Part shown: positions 34,356 to 44,517 of the stretch, one piece after another | How the letters are laid out: every line of letters starts with the position of its first letter | Position numbering within the stretch: position 1 is the stretch's first letter | NCBI GenBank assembly: GCA_964576465.1 | Contig: CAZNXE010000006.1 | Location: forward strand, 1-48,230 | Length of the DNA stretch: 48,230 bases | Direction of reading: 5' to 3' | Origin: CAZNXE01 sp964576465 | GTDB lineage: Bacteria; Planctomycetota; Planctomycetia; Pirellulales; JAEUIK01 | The notes under the pieces: generated by a model | Seen by the model: only the letters and a program-made list of their open reading frames with translations | Databases searched by the model: none | What the model was told of the DNA's origin: nothing | Program-made: the position numbers and the translations under genes

Positions 34356-36125
34356 ATGTCGGAACACAAGCTACCCAAGCGAACTTCGGATTTGCTTGCG
34401 ACTTTGCGAGAAGAAATCACACAAGCGGATAGAGACATCGTGAGTAGCTCATTGGACCATTTTGTAGATCGCTTGCTCGACGAGCAACAGACGCTTACGG
34501 CCGTCGATCGGTTTGCGCAGTTGCACGAAACCAATGGCACGCCCGCAGGCGAGAAATACTATCGCGATCTAATCCCAACGGGTCTGCCTGGTGAAGGCCA
34601 GCAGTACGCCTTCGAGATCGAACTTGATACTTGCTCTGGCTGCAAAGCGTGCGTGGCGGCGTGTCACAACATGAACGGGTTGGAAGATGACGAGTTGTGG
34701 CGCAACGTCGGCTTGCTCGTGGGTGGTACGAGTGAGTTGCCTGTTATCCAGCATGTGACGACCGCGTGTCACCACTGCATCGAGCCTGCATGCCTGGAAG
34801 GCTGCCCGGTCGAGGCGTACGAAAAGGATCCGATCACCGGCATTGTGCGGCACCTGGACGACCAGTGCATTGGTTGCAAATACTGCATGTTGAAGTGCCC
34901 TTACGACGTGCCGGTCTACAGCAAATCAAAGGGAATTGTGCGCAAGTGCGACATGTGCCACGGTCGATTGGCCAACGGCGAGGCACCCGCCTGCGTGCAA
35001 GCCTGCCCGAATCAGGCCATCGCGATCACCATCGTCAACCAAGAGACGGTCCGCGAAGAAAGCGAGGCCCATCCCTTTCTGCCTGGCGCGCCGGAGCCGG
35101 GCTACACGCTACCCACGACTGCCTTCAAGACGCAGCATACGATGCCGCGCAACATGTTGCCGGCCGACTATTTTTCGGTGCAACGGGCGCACGGCCATCT
35201 GCCGTTGGTGTTCATGCTCATCTTGACGCAGATGTCGGTCGGCGCGTTCGTTGTCGAGCATGCGATGTACTCTTACTTCTCGATCTTCCGAGAGAACATT
35301 GCCGCCGCGGTCCGCCCTTGGCACCTGTGTGCCGCGTTGTTCCTGGGCCTCTTGGGACTGGCTGCTTCGACCTTCCATCTGGGCAGGCCGCGTTATGCGT
35401 ATCGCGCGATACTGGGACTGCGCACCTCTTGGCTGAGCCGGGAGATCCTCGGCTTCGGCGTTTTTGCAGCCGCATCGACGGTGTATGTGGCCGTCGCATG
35501 TTTCGACTGGTTTGGCCACGGCATCTCGGCGAGTTGGCAAAACGTGCTGGGGAGCACGGCGGCTTCGGTAGGTCTGCTGTCGGTCTTGTGTTCGGTGATG
35601 ATCTACGTCGACACCCGACGCCCGCTTTGGACACCAGCTTCAACTTCCGCGAAGTTCTTCCTCACAGCCTTAATCCTCGGAGTTCCCACCGCATTACTGG
35701 TGTCGCTGGTGACCGCGGCATTCACTGAGAACCTGACCGTGCAGATGGTGATGAATGAATATGGCCGAACTCTGTGCCGCTTCATCCTAGGGCTTACCGT
35801 GGCAAAGCTTCTGTTGGAAGTCAGCATCTTCACCCATTTGCGGCACGCCCAACACACACCACGCAAACGCACCGCACTGTTGCTCAGGGGCGAACTGGGC
35901 ATGACCACGCTGCGCCGATTCTTCTTCGGCATCGTGGGAGGCGTGGCCTTGCCGTTGCTGTTGCTGGCAGAGCCTTCGCTCGCCGCGGGCAGCTTTCATC
36001 CACTGTTCATCGCCGTGGTGACGATGCTCATGCTCGGCCTGCTGACTGTTGGCGAGTTGCACGAGCGCTATCTGTTCTTGGCCGCGTCTGTTGCACCAAA
36101 AATGCCCGGAGCCCCCGCCGCATGA
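34356..36125 (+). CDS. Four-cluster ferredoxin fused to a DmsC-like quinol anchor
   Basis: A 589-residue fusion. Residues 85-225 hold four cysteine groups typical of DmsB-type [4Fe-4S] electron-transfer subunits: Cys93/96/99/103, Cys138/141/146/150, Cys171/174/177/181 and Cys198/201/213/217. After a linker with HTMPRNMLPADYF, about 275-575 form a DmsC-like membrane anchor with about eight helices (LVFMLILTQMSVGAFVVEHAM, LFLGLLGLAASTFHLGRPRYA) and the family's HLGRP motif. It probably passes electrons from the quinol pool to the molybdopterin nitrate reductase encoded next. The N-terminal 80 residues are helical without metal ligands. Its stop (TGA) overlaps the nitrate reductase ATG (ATGA, 36122-36125), so translation is coupled. 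Confidence 0.9.
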   Translation: MSEHKLPKRTSDLLATLREEITQADRDIVSSSLDHFVDRLLDEQQTLTAVDRFAQLHETNGTPAGEKYYRDLIPTGLPGEGQQYAFEIELDTCSGCKACVAACHNMNGLEDDELWRNVGLLVGGTSELPVIQHVTTACHHCIEPACLEGCPVEAYEKDPITGIVRHLDDQCIGCKYCMLKCPYDVPVYSKSKGIVRKCDMCHGRLANGEAPACVQACPNQAIAITIVNQETVREESEAHPFLPGAPEPGYTLPTTAFKTQHTMPRNMLPADYFSVQRAHGHLPLVFMLILTQMSVGAFVVEHAMYSYFSIFRENIAAAVRPWHLCAALFLGLLGLAASTFHLGRPRYAYRAILGLRTSWLSREILGFGVFAAASTVYVAVACFDWFGHGISASWQNVLGSTAASVGLLSVLCSVMIYVDTRRPLWTPASTSAKFFLTALILGVPTALLVSLVTAAFTENLTVQMVMNEYGRTLCRFILGLTVAKLLLEVSIFTHLRHAQHTPRKRTALLLRGELGMTTLRRFFFGIVGGVALPLLLLAEPSLAAGSFHPLFIAVVTMLMLGLLTVGELHERYLFLAASVAPKMPGAPAA

Positions 36126-38380
36126 ATACCACCACCAGCCACCAGCGCGATGCGCGCCGCATGCAATTGCCTGTTATCTGGCGGGCGGCAGACGGTGTGC
36201 TGACTCAGGATTTACTTCTTGAGCCCGGCAAGTTCGGTCTCGGGCGGGTTCCTGAGAAATTGAAGCCCGACGCGACGACGCAAATGGTGTGCGGATTCTG
36301 TTGAACCGGTTGCAGTTTGAATGTTCATCTTCGCGATCAGAAGGCTGTGAACCTCACACCTTCGACCGACTATCCGGTCAACCTTGGCATGGCCTGCCCG
36401 AAAGGCTGGGAGTCGCTCTCGGCCCTCAACGCACCCGATCGTGGCACGACGCCACTGGTGCGCGACAGTCGCGGACGATTGAAAGCGGTCGACTGGGACA
36501 CGGCACTGAAGATATTTCGCGACAAGTTTCAATCGATTCAAAGCCGTCACGGCAACGAGTCAGTCGCCTTCCTGAGTACGGGACAAATGCCCACCGAAGA
36601 AATGGCCTTCCTCGGCGCCTTGGCCAAGTTTGGCATGGGGATCGTTCATGGCGATGGCAACACCCGGCAGTGCATGGCTACCGCGGTCGTCGCCTATAAG
36701 CAGGCATTTGGCTTCGACGCCCCACCGTTTACGTATCAGGATTTTGAAGAATCTGATGTGATCGTGCTTGTCGGATCGAACCTGTGCATTGCCCATCCGA
36801 TCATGTGGCAGCGAGTGCTCAACAATCGACACCATCCGGAAATCATCGTCATCGATCCAAGGCGAACTGAAACCGCGATGGCCGCGACGCAGCACCTGGC
36901 GTTGCAACCAAAGTCTGATCTGGCACTGCTCTATGGATTGGCCCATCTCCTCATTCGCGAAGGTTGGATCGATCGCGATTATATCGACGCCCATACGTCG
37001 GGTTTCAAAGAGTTCAGTGCTCATGTCCAACAGTTCACGCCAGAAACCGTGGCTTCACTCAGCGGCATCTCCACCGAACAGTTGGCAGCGGTTGCCCGAA
37101 CAATCCACCAGGGGAAACGTGTGTCGCTCTGGTGGACCATGGGGGTGAACCAAAGCTACGAAGGCGTGCGGACCGCGCAGGCGATTATCAATCTTGCCCT
37201 GATGACGGGCAGCATGGGCCGTCCAGGAACCGGTGCAAACTCGATCACCGGACAGTGCAACGCCATGGGATCGCGGCTGTTCAGCAACACAACCAATCTT
37301 CTCGGTGGGCACGATTTCGCCAATGCCGAGCACCGCCAAAAGGTTGCCGATGTTCTCGACATCGACGCAAACTGCATCCCCGCTCAATCGAGTTGGTCGT
37401 ACAACGAAATCATGGAGGGCATTCTCGGCGATCGTATCAAGGGGCTATGGATCGTCTGCACGAACACGGCCCATTCCTGGATCAATCAGAACACCTGCCG
37501 CGACATCTTGGACCGGCTCGATTTCCTGGTCGTGCAAGACATGTATCCCACCACGGAGACCGCGCAACGTGCCGATCTCTATCTTCCGGCGGCTGGCTGG
37601 GGAGAAAAAGACGGAACGTTCATCAATGCAGAACGTCGCATCGGGCTGATTAAGAAAATCGCCAAGGCACCCGGAGAGGCGCTGGCCGATTTTTCCATCT
37701 TTCGTGCGATCGCCGAGTATTGGGGATGCGGTGACATGTTCGCTGACTGGACCGACCCCGAAGCAGTCTTCCAGAAGCTAAAAGAACTCTCACGCGGGCA
37801 GCCGTGCGACATCACGGGCATCAGCGACTACCGAATGATCGACCAGTGCGGCGGGATCCAATGGCCGTTTCCCGAGAACGATTCCGTCTCGATGAGCGCT
37901 CCGGCGACAGCACAACGTCGGCTCTTTGAAGATGGTCGCTTCTTTCATCCTGATGGTCGCGCGCGATTTCTTTTTGAAATGCCTCGCACGATGCCGGAGT
38001 TGCCCAATCGCCGCTATCCGTATTTGTTACTCACCGGTCGCGGCACGGCAGCTCAATGGCACACGCAGACGCGAACCTCCAAATCTGCCGTGTTACGACA
38101 ACTTAGTCCGCGGCAAGTGTATGTGGAGATCAATCCGCAAGATGCCCGTAGTGAGGGCATCCTGCCGAATCAGGACGTGATCGTCGAATCACAGCGGGGT
38201 CGCATCCGCGCCAAGTCGTTCGTCACACCCACGGTGCAACCGGGGCAAGTCTTTATTCCCATGCACTACGACGTGACGAACCAACTTACGCTCGCTCATT
38301 TTGATCCATACTCCCACCAACCGTCTTTCAAAGACTGTGCCGTGCGAGTGCGTCGCGCTGAGTCGTGGGACGATGTTTGA
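36122..38380 (+). CDS. nasA: Molybdopterin nitrate reductase (NasA/NarB type) with in-frame UGA at codon 61
   Basis: The frame starts at ATG 36122, overlapping the previous stop, and encodes 752 codons if the UGA at 36302-36304 is read through. The N-terminal [4Fe-4S] motif is Cys57-x2-Cys60-[UGA61]-Thr-Gly-Cys64 with the fourth ligand Cys92 (GMACPKG). The likely molybdenum ligand is Cys184 (GNTRQCM). Later motifs are typical of the family: DPRRTETA, QCNAMGSR, LPAAGWGEKDGTF, NAERRIG, LLTGRGTAAQWH, VHIP-like MHYDV and THFDP-like ahFDPYSHQPSFKDCAVRV. It should reduce nitrate to nitrite in the cytoplasm, as no Tat leader is present. Ending translation at the UGA would remove the cluster and the catalytic domain. 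Sequencing error, mutation and recoding are discussed under findings. Confidence 0.88.
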
Positions 38381-38398
38381 GAAAGACGGGGACGTGAG

Positions 38399-41300
38399 AT
38401 GGCAATCGAGAACATAAAAAACGTTGTGGTACTTGGCAATGGAATGGTGGGGCATCGCTTCGTCGAAAAGCTTGTCGAATTCGACAAGGCAAAGCAGTAC
38501 AAAATCGTTACCTTCTGCGAAGAGCCGCGCGCGGCATACGACCGTGTTGGGCTCACATCGTTCTTCGCACACCGCGATGCGGAAAAACTGATGATGGCTC
38601 GGCTCGACTGGTACCAAGAACACGGGATCGAGCTTCATCTTGGAGATCGCGCCAACAAGATTGATCGGCGGCGGCGACTGATTACCTCCGACAAAGGCGC
38701 CAAGCTCCACTACGATATCGTCGTGCTTGCCACCGGATCGTATCCATTTGTTCCGCCGGTGGAAGGCATCCACAAAGCCGGTGTGTTTGTTTACCGGACC
38801 ATCGAAGACTTGGAAAAAATCATCGAATATGGTCGACACGCCAAAAGCTGTGCCGTAATTGGTGGAGGTCTCTTGGGTCTCGAAGCGGCCAAGGCGGCGT
38901 ATGACCTGGGGCTACAAACCCATGTCGTGGAATTCGCGCCGCGTTTGATGCCGCGACAGGTCGATGATGCTGGCTCACGCATCCTCGCCAGAAAAATCGA
39001 ATCGCTCGGAGTACAGATTCATCTGAATAAGGCCACGAAAGAAGTCACCGGCGACGGCCACGTCGAAGGGATGGTCTTCGCCGACGGCGAGTCGCTGGCG
39101 ATTGACATGATCATTGTCTCGGCCGGAATTCGGCCACGAGATGAACTCGCCCGTGAGTCGAAAATCGAAGTTGGCCCACGCGGTGGTGTGCGCGTCAATG
39201 ACCATCTGCAAAGCTCCGATCCGAACGTCTACGCCATCGGTGAGGTCGCATTGCACGACGGCATGGTCTACGGGCTGGTGGCACCCGGTTACGAAATGGC
39301 GGAGATTGTCGCCGCGAATCTATGTGGTGAAGAACGACAGTTCAACGGCACCGACCTATCGACCAAGCTGAAGTTGATGGGTGTCGACGTGGCCAGCTTC
39401 GGTGAGAACGAATTGGGCGCCGAGCAGGCTCAACCGCTCGTGTTTGAAGACCCTTTCACAGGTATCTACAAGAAGCTGTTGTTCGATCACAAAGGCACGC
39501 GACTGCTGGGGGGAATCTTGGTCGGCGATGCCGCGGACTACGGGACGTTGTCCATGTTCGCCAGAAGTGGCGAGCTGTTGCCTTGCTCTCCGGGTGAATT
39601 GATGGGCGTGGGCGGAAGTGCGGCGGCCGCACTTGGCGGTGCCGATGCGATGAGTGACGACGCCCAGGTTTGCTCTTGCAACAACGTCAGCAAAGGGGAC
39701 ATTTGCGAGGCGATCACCCAGCGTAACCTCACGTCGCTCGACGAAATGATGGCTTGCACGAAAGCAGGCACCGGTTGCGGCGGCTGCTTGCCCCTGGTGA
39801 CCGACATCTTCAAGTCCGAAATGACCAAAGCGGGCGTGGAACTGAACAACCACCTCTGCGAGCATTTCTCCTATTCCAGGCAGCAGTTGTTCGAGATCAT
39901 CAAGATCAAGGAGACCAAAACGTTCGACGCGTTGATCGCGTCGCACGGTCGAGGAAAAGGCTGCGAAGTCTGCAAACCTGTCGTCGCTTCGATCTTGGCC
40001 AGTTTGTGGAACGATACGGTTGTCGAACCTCAACACCAAACGCTTCAAGACACCAACGACCGCTTCTTGGCGAACACGCAACGCGGTGGCCTCTACAGCG
40101 TGGTCCCGCGCATTCCCGGCGGCGAGATAACGCCACAGAAGCTGATGGTTCTGGGACAAGTCGGCAAGAAATACGGGCTCTACACCAAGATAACCGGCGG
40201 TCAGCGGGTCGATCTCTTTGGTGCCCAACTACATCAACTGCCCGATATTTGGGAAGAGTTGATCGAAGCCGGCTTCGAGAGTGGTCACGCTTATGGCAAA
40301 GCCGTTCGTACGGTAAAAAGCTGCGTCGGCACAACATGGTGCCGCTATGGCGTGCAAGACAGCGTGGGCTTTGCCATTCGCATCGAAGAGCGCTATCGCG
40401 GCATTCGCGCGCCGCACAAGATCAAGTTTGCCGTTAGCGGTTGCGTCCGCGAGTGTGCGGAAGCTCAATCAAAGGACATCGGTCTGATCGCCACGGAGAA
40501 CGGCTACAACATGTACGTCTGCGGCAACGGCGGAGCAAAGCCAAGGCACGCCGATCTGTTCGCGGCCGATCTGAATGAAGAGACTGTCACTCAATACGTT
40601 GACCGTTTCCTCATGTACTACATCTTCACGGCCGATAAGCTGGTCCGCACCGCCACGTGGCTGGATAAAATGGAAGGCGGTCTCGCCCACCTGAGAGAAG
40701 TTGTCATCGACGACAAGCTTGGCATTTGTGACGAGTTAGAGCAGCGGATGCAACATTTGGTCGATACCTACAAGTGCGAGTGGAAGGAAGTCGTCAACGA
40801 TCCGGAGAAGAGACGTCGCTTCCGCCAATTCGTCAACACCGACAAAACAGAGCCGAACATTGAGTTCATCGACGAGCGCGGACAACGCCGCCCCGCCGAC
40901 TGGCCAAGAGATGGCACTCCGCTTGTTCAGCTCAGTACACCAGAGGAGACTGAGGCAAACGAGCCTCACCTTACGAACGGGAATGTAGAGGCAACACGGA
41001 AGAATGGCGAGAACCAGGACTGCGGCCAATTACAAAGACAATGGGTCAAGGTCGGCCATGTCTCCGACTTCCCCACCGACGGCGGCGCCGCCATCAAGTA
41101 CGGCAATCTGCAAATCGCGGTGTTCAACTTCTCCAGCCGTGGTGAGTGGTACGCCTGCCAAAACATGTGCCCTCACAAGAATTCATTGGTTCTCTCCCGT
41201 GGCATCATCGGCACCGTGGGCGAGGAGCCGAAAGTTGCCTGCCCGTTACACAAGAAACCCTTCTCGCTAGCAACCGGCAAGTGTCTCTCTGACGAAGAGT

Positions 41301-41437
41301 TCTCCGTGAAAGTTTTTCCGGTCAAAGTTATCAAAGACGAAGTGTTCCTCGAACTGCCGCCCAAACATGACCCACACCTCCCGGCAATAGGTGAAGCTGC
41401 ATGCCCACCATTGGGCCAGAAGTGCACAGTGCATTAG
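38399..41437 (+). CDS. nirB: Nitrite reductase NirB fused to Rieske NirD
   Basis: A 1012-residue assimilatory nitrite reductase reducing nitrite to ammonia with NAD(P)H. Order: FAD/NAD(P)H oxidoreductase domains (1-310; VVVLGNGMVG, CAVIGGGLLGLEAAKAA), two BFD-like [2Fe-2S] domains (Cys425/427/460/463 and a second with Cys487/522/525), nitrite/sulfite reductase ferredoxin-like part, siroheme-[4Fe-4S] ligands Cys642-x5-Cys648 and Cys682-x3-Cys686, then a C-terminal Rieske domain (880-1000) with Cys924-x-His926 and Cys948-x2-His951. NirD is normally a separate protein and in E. coli lacks the cluster ligands; here it is fused and keeps them. The gene starts 18 nt after the nitrate reductase gene, with GGGGACG upstream. 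Confidence 0.92.
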   Translation: MAIENIKNVVVLGNGMVGHRFVEKLVEFDKAKQYKIVTFCEEPRAAYDRVGLTSFFAHRDAEKLMMARLDWYQEHGIELHLGDRANKIDRRRRLITSDKGAKLHYDIVVLATGSYPFVPPVEGIHKAGVFVYRTIEDLEKIIEYGRHAKSCAVIGGGLLGLEAAKAAYDLGLQTHVVEFAPRLMPRQVDDAGSRILARKIESLGVQIHLNKATKEVTGDGHVEGMVFADGESLAIDMIIVSAGIRPRDELARESKIEVGPRGGVRVNDHLQSSDPNVYAIGEVALHDGMVYGLVAPGYEMAEIVAANLCGEERQFNGTDLSTKLKLMGVDVASFGENELGAEQAQPLVFEDPFTGIYKKLLFDHKGTRLLGGILVGDAADYGTLSMFARSGELLPCSPGELMGVGGSAAAALGGADAMSDDAQVCSCNNVSKGDICEAITQRNLTSLDEMMACTKAGTGCGGCLPLVTDIFKSEMTKAGVELNNHLCEHFSYSRQQLFEIIKIKETKTFDALIASHGRGKGCEVCKPVVASILASLWNDTVVEPQHQTLQDTNDRFLANTQRGGLYSVVPRIPGGEITPQKLMVLGQVGKKYGLYTKITGGQRVDLFGAQLHQLPDIWEELIEAGFESGHAYGKAVRTVKSCVGTTWCRYGVQDSVGFAIRIEERYRGIRAPHKIKFAVSGCVRECAEAQSKDIGLIATENGYNMYVCGNGGAKPRHADLFAADLNEETVTQYVDRFLMYYIFTADKLVRTATWLDKMEGGLAHLREVVIDDKLGICDELEQRMQHLVDTYKCEWKEVVNDPEKRRRFRQFVNTDKTEPNIEFIDERGQRRPADWPRDGTPLVQLSTPEETEANEPHLTNGNVEATRKNGENQDCGQLQRQWVKVGHVSDFPTDGGAAIKYGNLQIAVFNFSSRGEWYACQNMCPHKNSLVLSRGIIGTVGEEPKVACPLHKKPFSLATGKCLSDEEFSVKVFPVKVIKDEVFLELPPKHDPHLPAIGEAACPPLGQKCTVH

Positions 41438-41470
41438 CCCAGAGCTTTCAGTCACCTGGGAAGAACGCAT

Positions 41471-43117
41471 CTAATTTGAAAGCAACCGCGCTAGACGTTT
41501 TGTATCGTTCTCACTCCACTTGTCAGCATTCGTCACCTCAATCCAAGCATGGATGTACCCGGCGGGGGAATAGTTGTGGCCATACCCCACTGGAATGCTG
41601 GTGGCCATCGGCAAGTCAAAAGCCACCTGTAGAAATGTCACGATGGGATACCACTCCAAGTAGGGAGAAACGTCCGGCCCACGCTGGCCGATCAGCCAGT
41701 CAGGGCGCTGAAAGAGCAAGTCTGGCGAGAAGAAGACCATTGGATCACTTGCATGCTGGAGATACACGATGCGAATCGGTCCCCACTCCTCGCCGAGTTG
41801 ATCGAGCGAATTCTCTTGACCTGTGAAACGGAAGATCCTCCCGTCACCTAATCTTGGCAGCCAGGCCGGTGAATCTGAATTGCGGTTCTTTGTGATGGCC
41901 GACCAAGTCGTGCTAGGGAATGGTGGGCCGCTCCACATCGCGCCATGGATCGGATCCTCGAAGATCGTAAGCAACTCGGCCGATGCTTCGGAGCCTAGCG
42001 ATCCTAAACTCAAGCCATGCAAGTAGAGTTTCGGTCGGCTTGTTTTAGGGAGTGTCTTCCAGTAGCTGTATACTTCATCGAACAGGTGATGAGCGGCGAC
42101 TCGCGAGCGATTGGGGTCGACCATGATGGTGATCCAGCTCGGCAGGTAAGAATACTGCATACTGACAATCGCCGTGTCTCCGGCATGGAGATATTCCAGC
42201 GTGTCGACCGCTCCCGGATCGAGCCAGCCGGTGCCTGTTGGCGTCGCAATGACCAAGATCGAACGATCAAAAGCGCCGACCCGCTGAAGTTCTTCGAGGG
42301 CCAGTTTTGCGCGTTCCTTGGATGTATCTCGTGAACGAAGTCCGACATAGACTCGTAGCGGTCGCATTGCTTCTTGATTCAAGAACTGGCTGATTTCTTC
42401 TTCCGTTGGCGCGATCGCAAGGAAGTCTTTCCCTTGCCGGCCAATCGATTTCCACGTGATAAGCGATTGCTTGCTTCCCGTTGCGAGTGCATCGGTTGGT
42501 TGCTCGACCCCTTCGTCAATCAGCGCATCCATTTTCAGAAATACTGCATCGGCTGCCTTCAAGGCTGCTTTGGCAAGTACGCCGTTTGCCAGAAAGACGA
42601 CTAGCGTGCCAACCACAATCGCACTGAGTACGTTCGCCACGCGCCTGGGCAACAGGTGACGCAATTGGTTCGCGAGATAGCTCCAGCATCGGCCCAGCAA
42701 GCGGCTGCCGGCGATCAAGAACATTCCAAAGAGGAGCGTAATTCCGACAACACGAAACGGATAAGCGGTTGCAACGGGCTGTAATTCCATGAGATCGCGA
42801 ATGGAGTTTTGCCAAACCGTAGCTCTCCACAGAAAGGAGACGGTAACAATTGCCACGGCAACGACAGAGATCCTCTTTGCAACCCACTGGAATCTCGCTC
42901 CAGGGTCAGGCATTTCAAGATACTGCCAAAGCCATACAAAGAACACGCCGACACCATACCCGACAGCCGCCGATAGTCCTGAAAGCAATCCCTGAACTAC
43001 GTGATGACGCGGCAGCAGAGAAGGTGAAAGCGAAGCCGCAAACAACAGCGACGCGAGAATCAAGCCAACGAAAGAAAAGGAAGCCGAGTATCGCGTGAAA
43101 TAAGATGGCCAACTCAA
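41471..43117 (-). CDS. Membrane-bound alpha/beta hydrolase (Abhydrolase_9 type)
   Basis: A 548-residue protein. The N-terminal half has six or so membrane helices and the signature SLSPSLLPR of the Abhydrolase_9 N-terminal domain; the C-terminal half is an alpha/beta hydrolase with nucleophile Ser370 in HGLSLGSLGS, a plausible acid Asp458 (ASDPMVFF) and His514 (YGHNYSPAGY). Related enzymes act on lipids or cell-envelope substrates at the membrane; the substrate here is unknown. The start is a TTG at 43117 with GGAG 7 nt upstream. It ends 34 nt from the convergent NirBD gene and lies 51 nt behind the metallophosphoesterase gene, probably in one transcript with it. Confidence 0.85.
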   Translation of the reverse strand: MSWPSYFTRYSASFSFVGLILASLLFAASLSPSLLPRHHVVQGLLSGLSAAVGYGVGVFFVWLWQYLEMPDPGARFQWVAKRISVVAVAIVTVSFLWRATVWQNSIRDLMELQPVATAYPFRVVGITLLFGMFLIAGSRLLGRCWSYLANQLRHLLPRRVANVLSAIVVGTLVVFLANGVLAKAALKAADAVFLKMDALIDEGVEQPTDALATGSKQSLITWKSIGRQGKDFLAIAPTEEEISQFLNQEAMRPLRVYVGLRSRDTSKERAKLALEELQRVGAFDRSILVIATPTGTGWLDPGAVDTLEYLHAGDTAIVSMQYSYLPSWITIMVDPNRSRVAAHHLFDEVYSYWKTLPKTSRPKLYLHGLSLGSLGSEASAELLTIFEDPIHGAMWSGPPFPSTTWSAITKNRNSDSPAWLPRLGDGRIFRFTGQENSLDQLGEEWGPIRIVYLQHASDPMVFFSPDLLFQRPDWLIGQRGPDVSPYLEWYPIVTFLQVAFDLPMATSIPVGYGHNYSPAGYIHAWIEVTNADKWSENDTKRLARLLSN

Positions 43118-43168
43118 CGTGAGTCTCCGGTGAACGAGCAGTTAGGTGGTGGAGGCATGCTATCCCGC

Positions 43169-44398
43169 TCATGCCCGTTGTGAGTGGACTAGCGGTGAAC
43201 TGCGTTTGGGTCGCTTGGGATTGGCCAGCGCGTGCAACTCGATCGCCGTAACTTCAGGACGGCAATTGAATCGTACCGGCACGAGCGCCGAAATGCCACG
43301 ACTGACGTGCATCACGGTCGGCTGCTGATAGAACGTGCCTGAAGCGTACTTCACGCCGAACCGGCTTGGGGCAACGAACGGCCCAATCGGCGGAAACTGA
43401 AACTGACCGCCGTGGTTATGTCCGGCCAACATCAGGTCGAAGGCATGCTCACGTGCCCAGTTGAATTGGTCAGGAGTGTGCGCCAGCAACAGCCGGATCG
43501 GTCCGCCTTCGACCGCCGGAGCTGGCGCATCTTGCAGGTTGGCGGCAGGGCTGATCCAGGGTAGTTCATTCCCCGCAAGCAGTAGTTGCTCTTCGCGCAC
43601 GTCGATCACTGTCCACCGCCCGCCCATGTCAATCAGTCCGGCTTCGGTAAGCGTCTTGCGAACGGCCGTCGCATCGACCCGAAGATCGTGATTCCCCAGA
43701 ATGAAGTACACACCCAGCGGAGCACGAAGCTGCCCAAGTGTGTATGGTAGCCACTCGATGCAATGAGCCTTGTCCACCAAGTCGCCGGTCACCGCGATCA
43801 GATCGGACTGCAAGGCGTTGGTGTGCAGGATGATTTCTTCAAAGTAGCTTCGCTCGAGACGACCACTGAAGTGCAGATCGCTCAAATGGGTGATCGTCAG
43901 CCCATCGAGTTTCTTCGGCAGCGACCCCAGCGCGATCTTCTTCTTGGAGATTTCCAGATCAAAGGTTTGGTTGAAGGGTAGCGAGGTGAGGAGTTGAGAG
44001 TACACACCGCTGACTGGCTTGCCGCCAAGGTTGTCTGTCATGTTGACGAACTCGGCGTGGCTGCTTTGCAAGGCCGCGGGCGGGCGAACAAACATGCCGC
44101 GAAGCATCCACCACAGAACAGGGCCTATCCCGAACAAGCAGCAGAACAGCACGTAGCCGGCAGCCCACTTCGCCGCCGGGGTCCACGCCACACGATCAAA
44201 GAGGGCGCCGCCTTCGGTGTATAATCCCCACGCCACGAGTGGCGGAAGAACGAATCCAACGAATGCGATGGCGGTGTTGATAGCCCGCACCACCCAATGG
44301 TGCCACGGCGCGGCATGCACGTCGCAAGTAATGCGAGTCAGCATGCCGATATGCCCTGCCAGCGCAACGGCATAAACCAGAAAGTCGGTGATCGTCAT
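43169..44398 (-). CDS. Membrane-anchored metallophosphoesterase
   Basis: A 409-residue protein with two to three N-terminal membrane helices (about 6-20, 40-58 and 80-97; AINTAIAFVGFVLPPLVAWGL) and a calcineurin-like phosphoesterase domain from about 165. The five family motifs are visible: HLSDLHFSG (Asp174, His176), TGDLVD (Asp206), LGNHD (Asn236, His237), LLLAHTPD and AGHNHGGQ. It resembles the YaeI/UDP-diacylglucosamine or general membrane phosphodiesterase branch, but the substrate cannot be set. The start at ATG 44398 begins the first helix. The alpha/beta hydrolase gene follows after 51 nt on the same strand. Confidence 0.87.
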   Translation of the reverse strand: MTITDFLVYAVALAGHIGMLTRITCDVHAAPWHHWVVRAINTAIAFVGFVLPPLVAWGLYTEGGALFDRVAWTPAAKWAAGYVLFCCLFGIGPVLWWMLRGMFVRPPAALQSSHAEFVNMTDNLGGKPVSGVYSQLLTSLPFNQTFDLEISKKKIALGSLPKKLDGLTITHLSDLHFSGRLERSYFEEIILHTNALQSDLIAVTGDLVDKAHCIEWLPYTLGQLRAPLGVYFILGNHDLRVDATAVRKTLTEAGLIDMGGRWTVIDVREEQLLLAGNELPWISPAANLQDAPAPAVEGGPIRLLLAHTPDQFNWAREHAFDLMLAGHNHGGQFQFPPIGPFVAPSRFGVKYASGTFYQQPTVMHVSRGISALVPVRFNCRPEVTAIELHALANPKRPKRSSPLVHSQRA

Positions 44399-44517
44399 TG
44401 CGGCAAAGTGACCCAATCGGCGGTGTCGGTAAACCTGGGAATCTTGGTACTGCCGATCTCGAGTTAGGCGGCAGCTACGACCAAAGGCGGGGCTTAGGCG
44501 AGTGGCAGAAATGTTTT

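Noticed and set aside
36302..36304. Selenocysteine as the simple explanation of the UGA
   Set aside because: No SECIS-like stem-loop was seen in the following bases, and this position is Ser/Gly rather than Cys in the family, so I do not call it a selenoprotein, only list the possibility.
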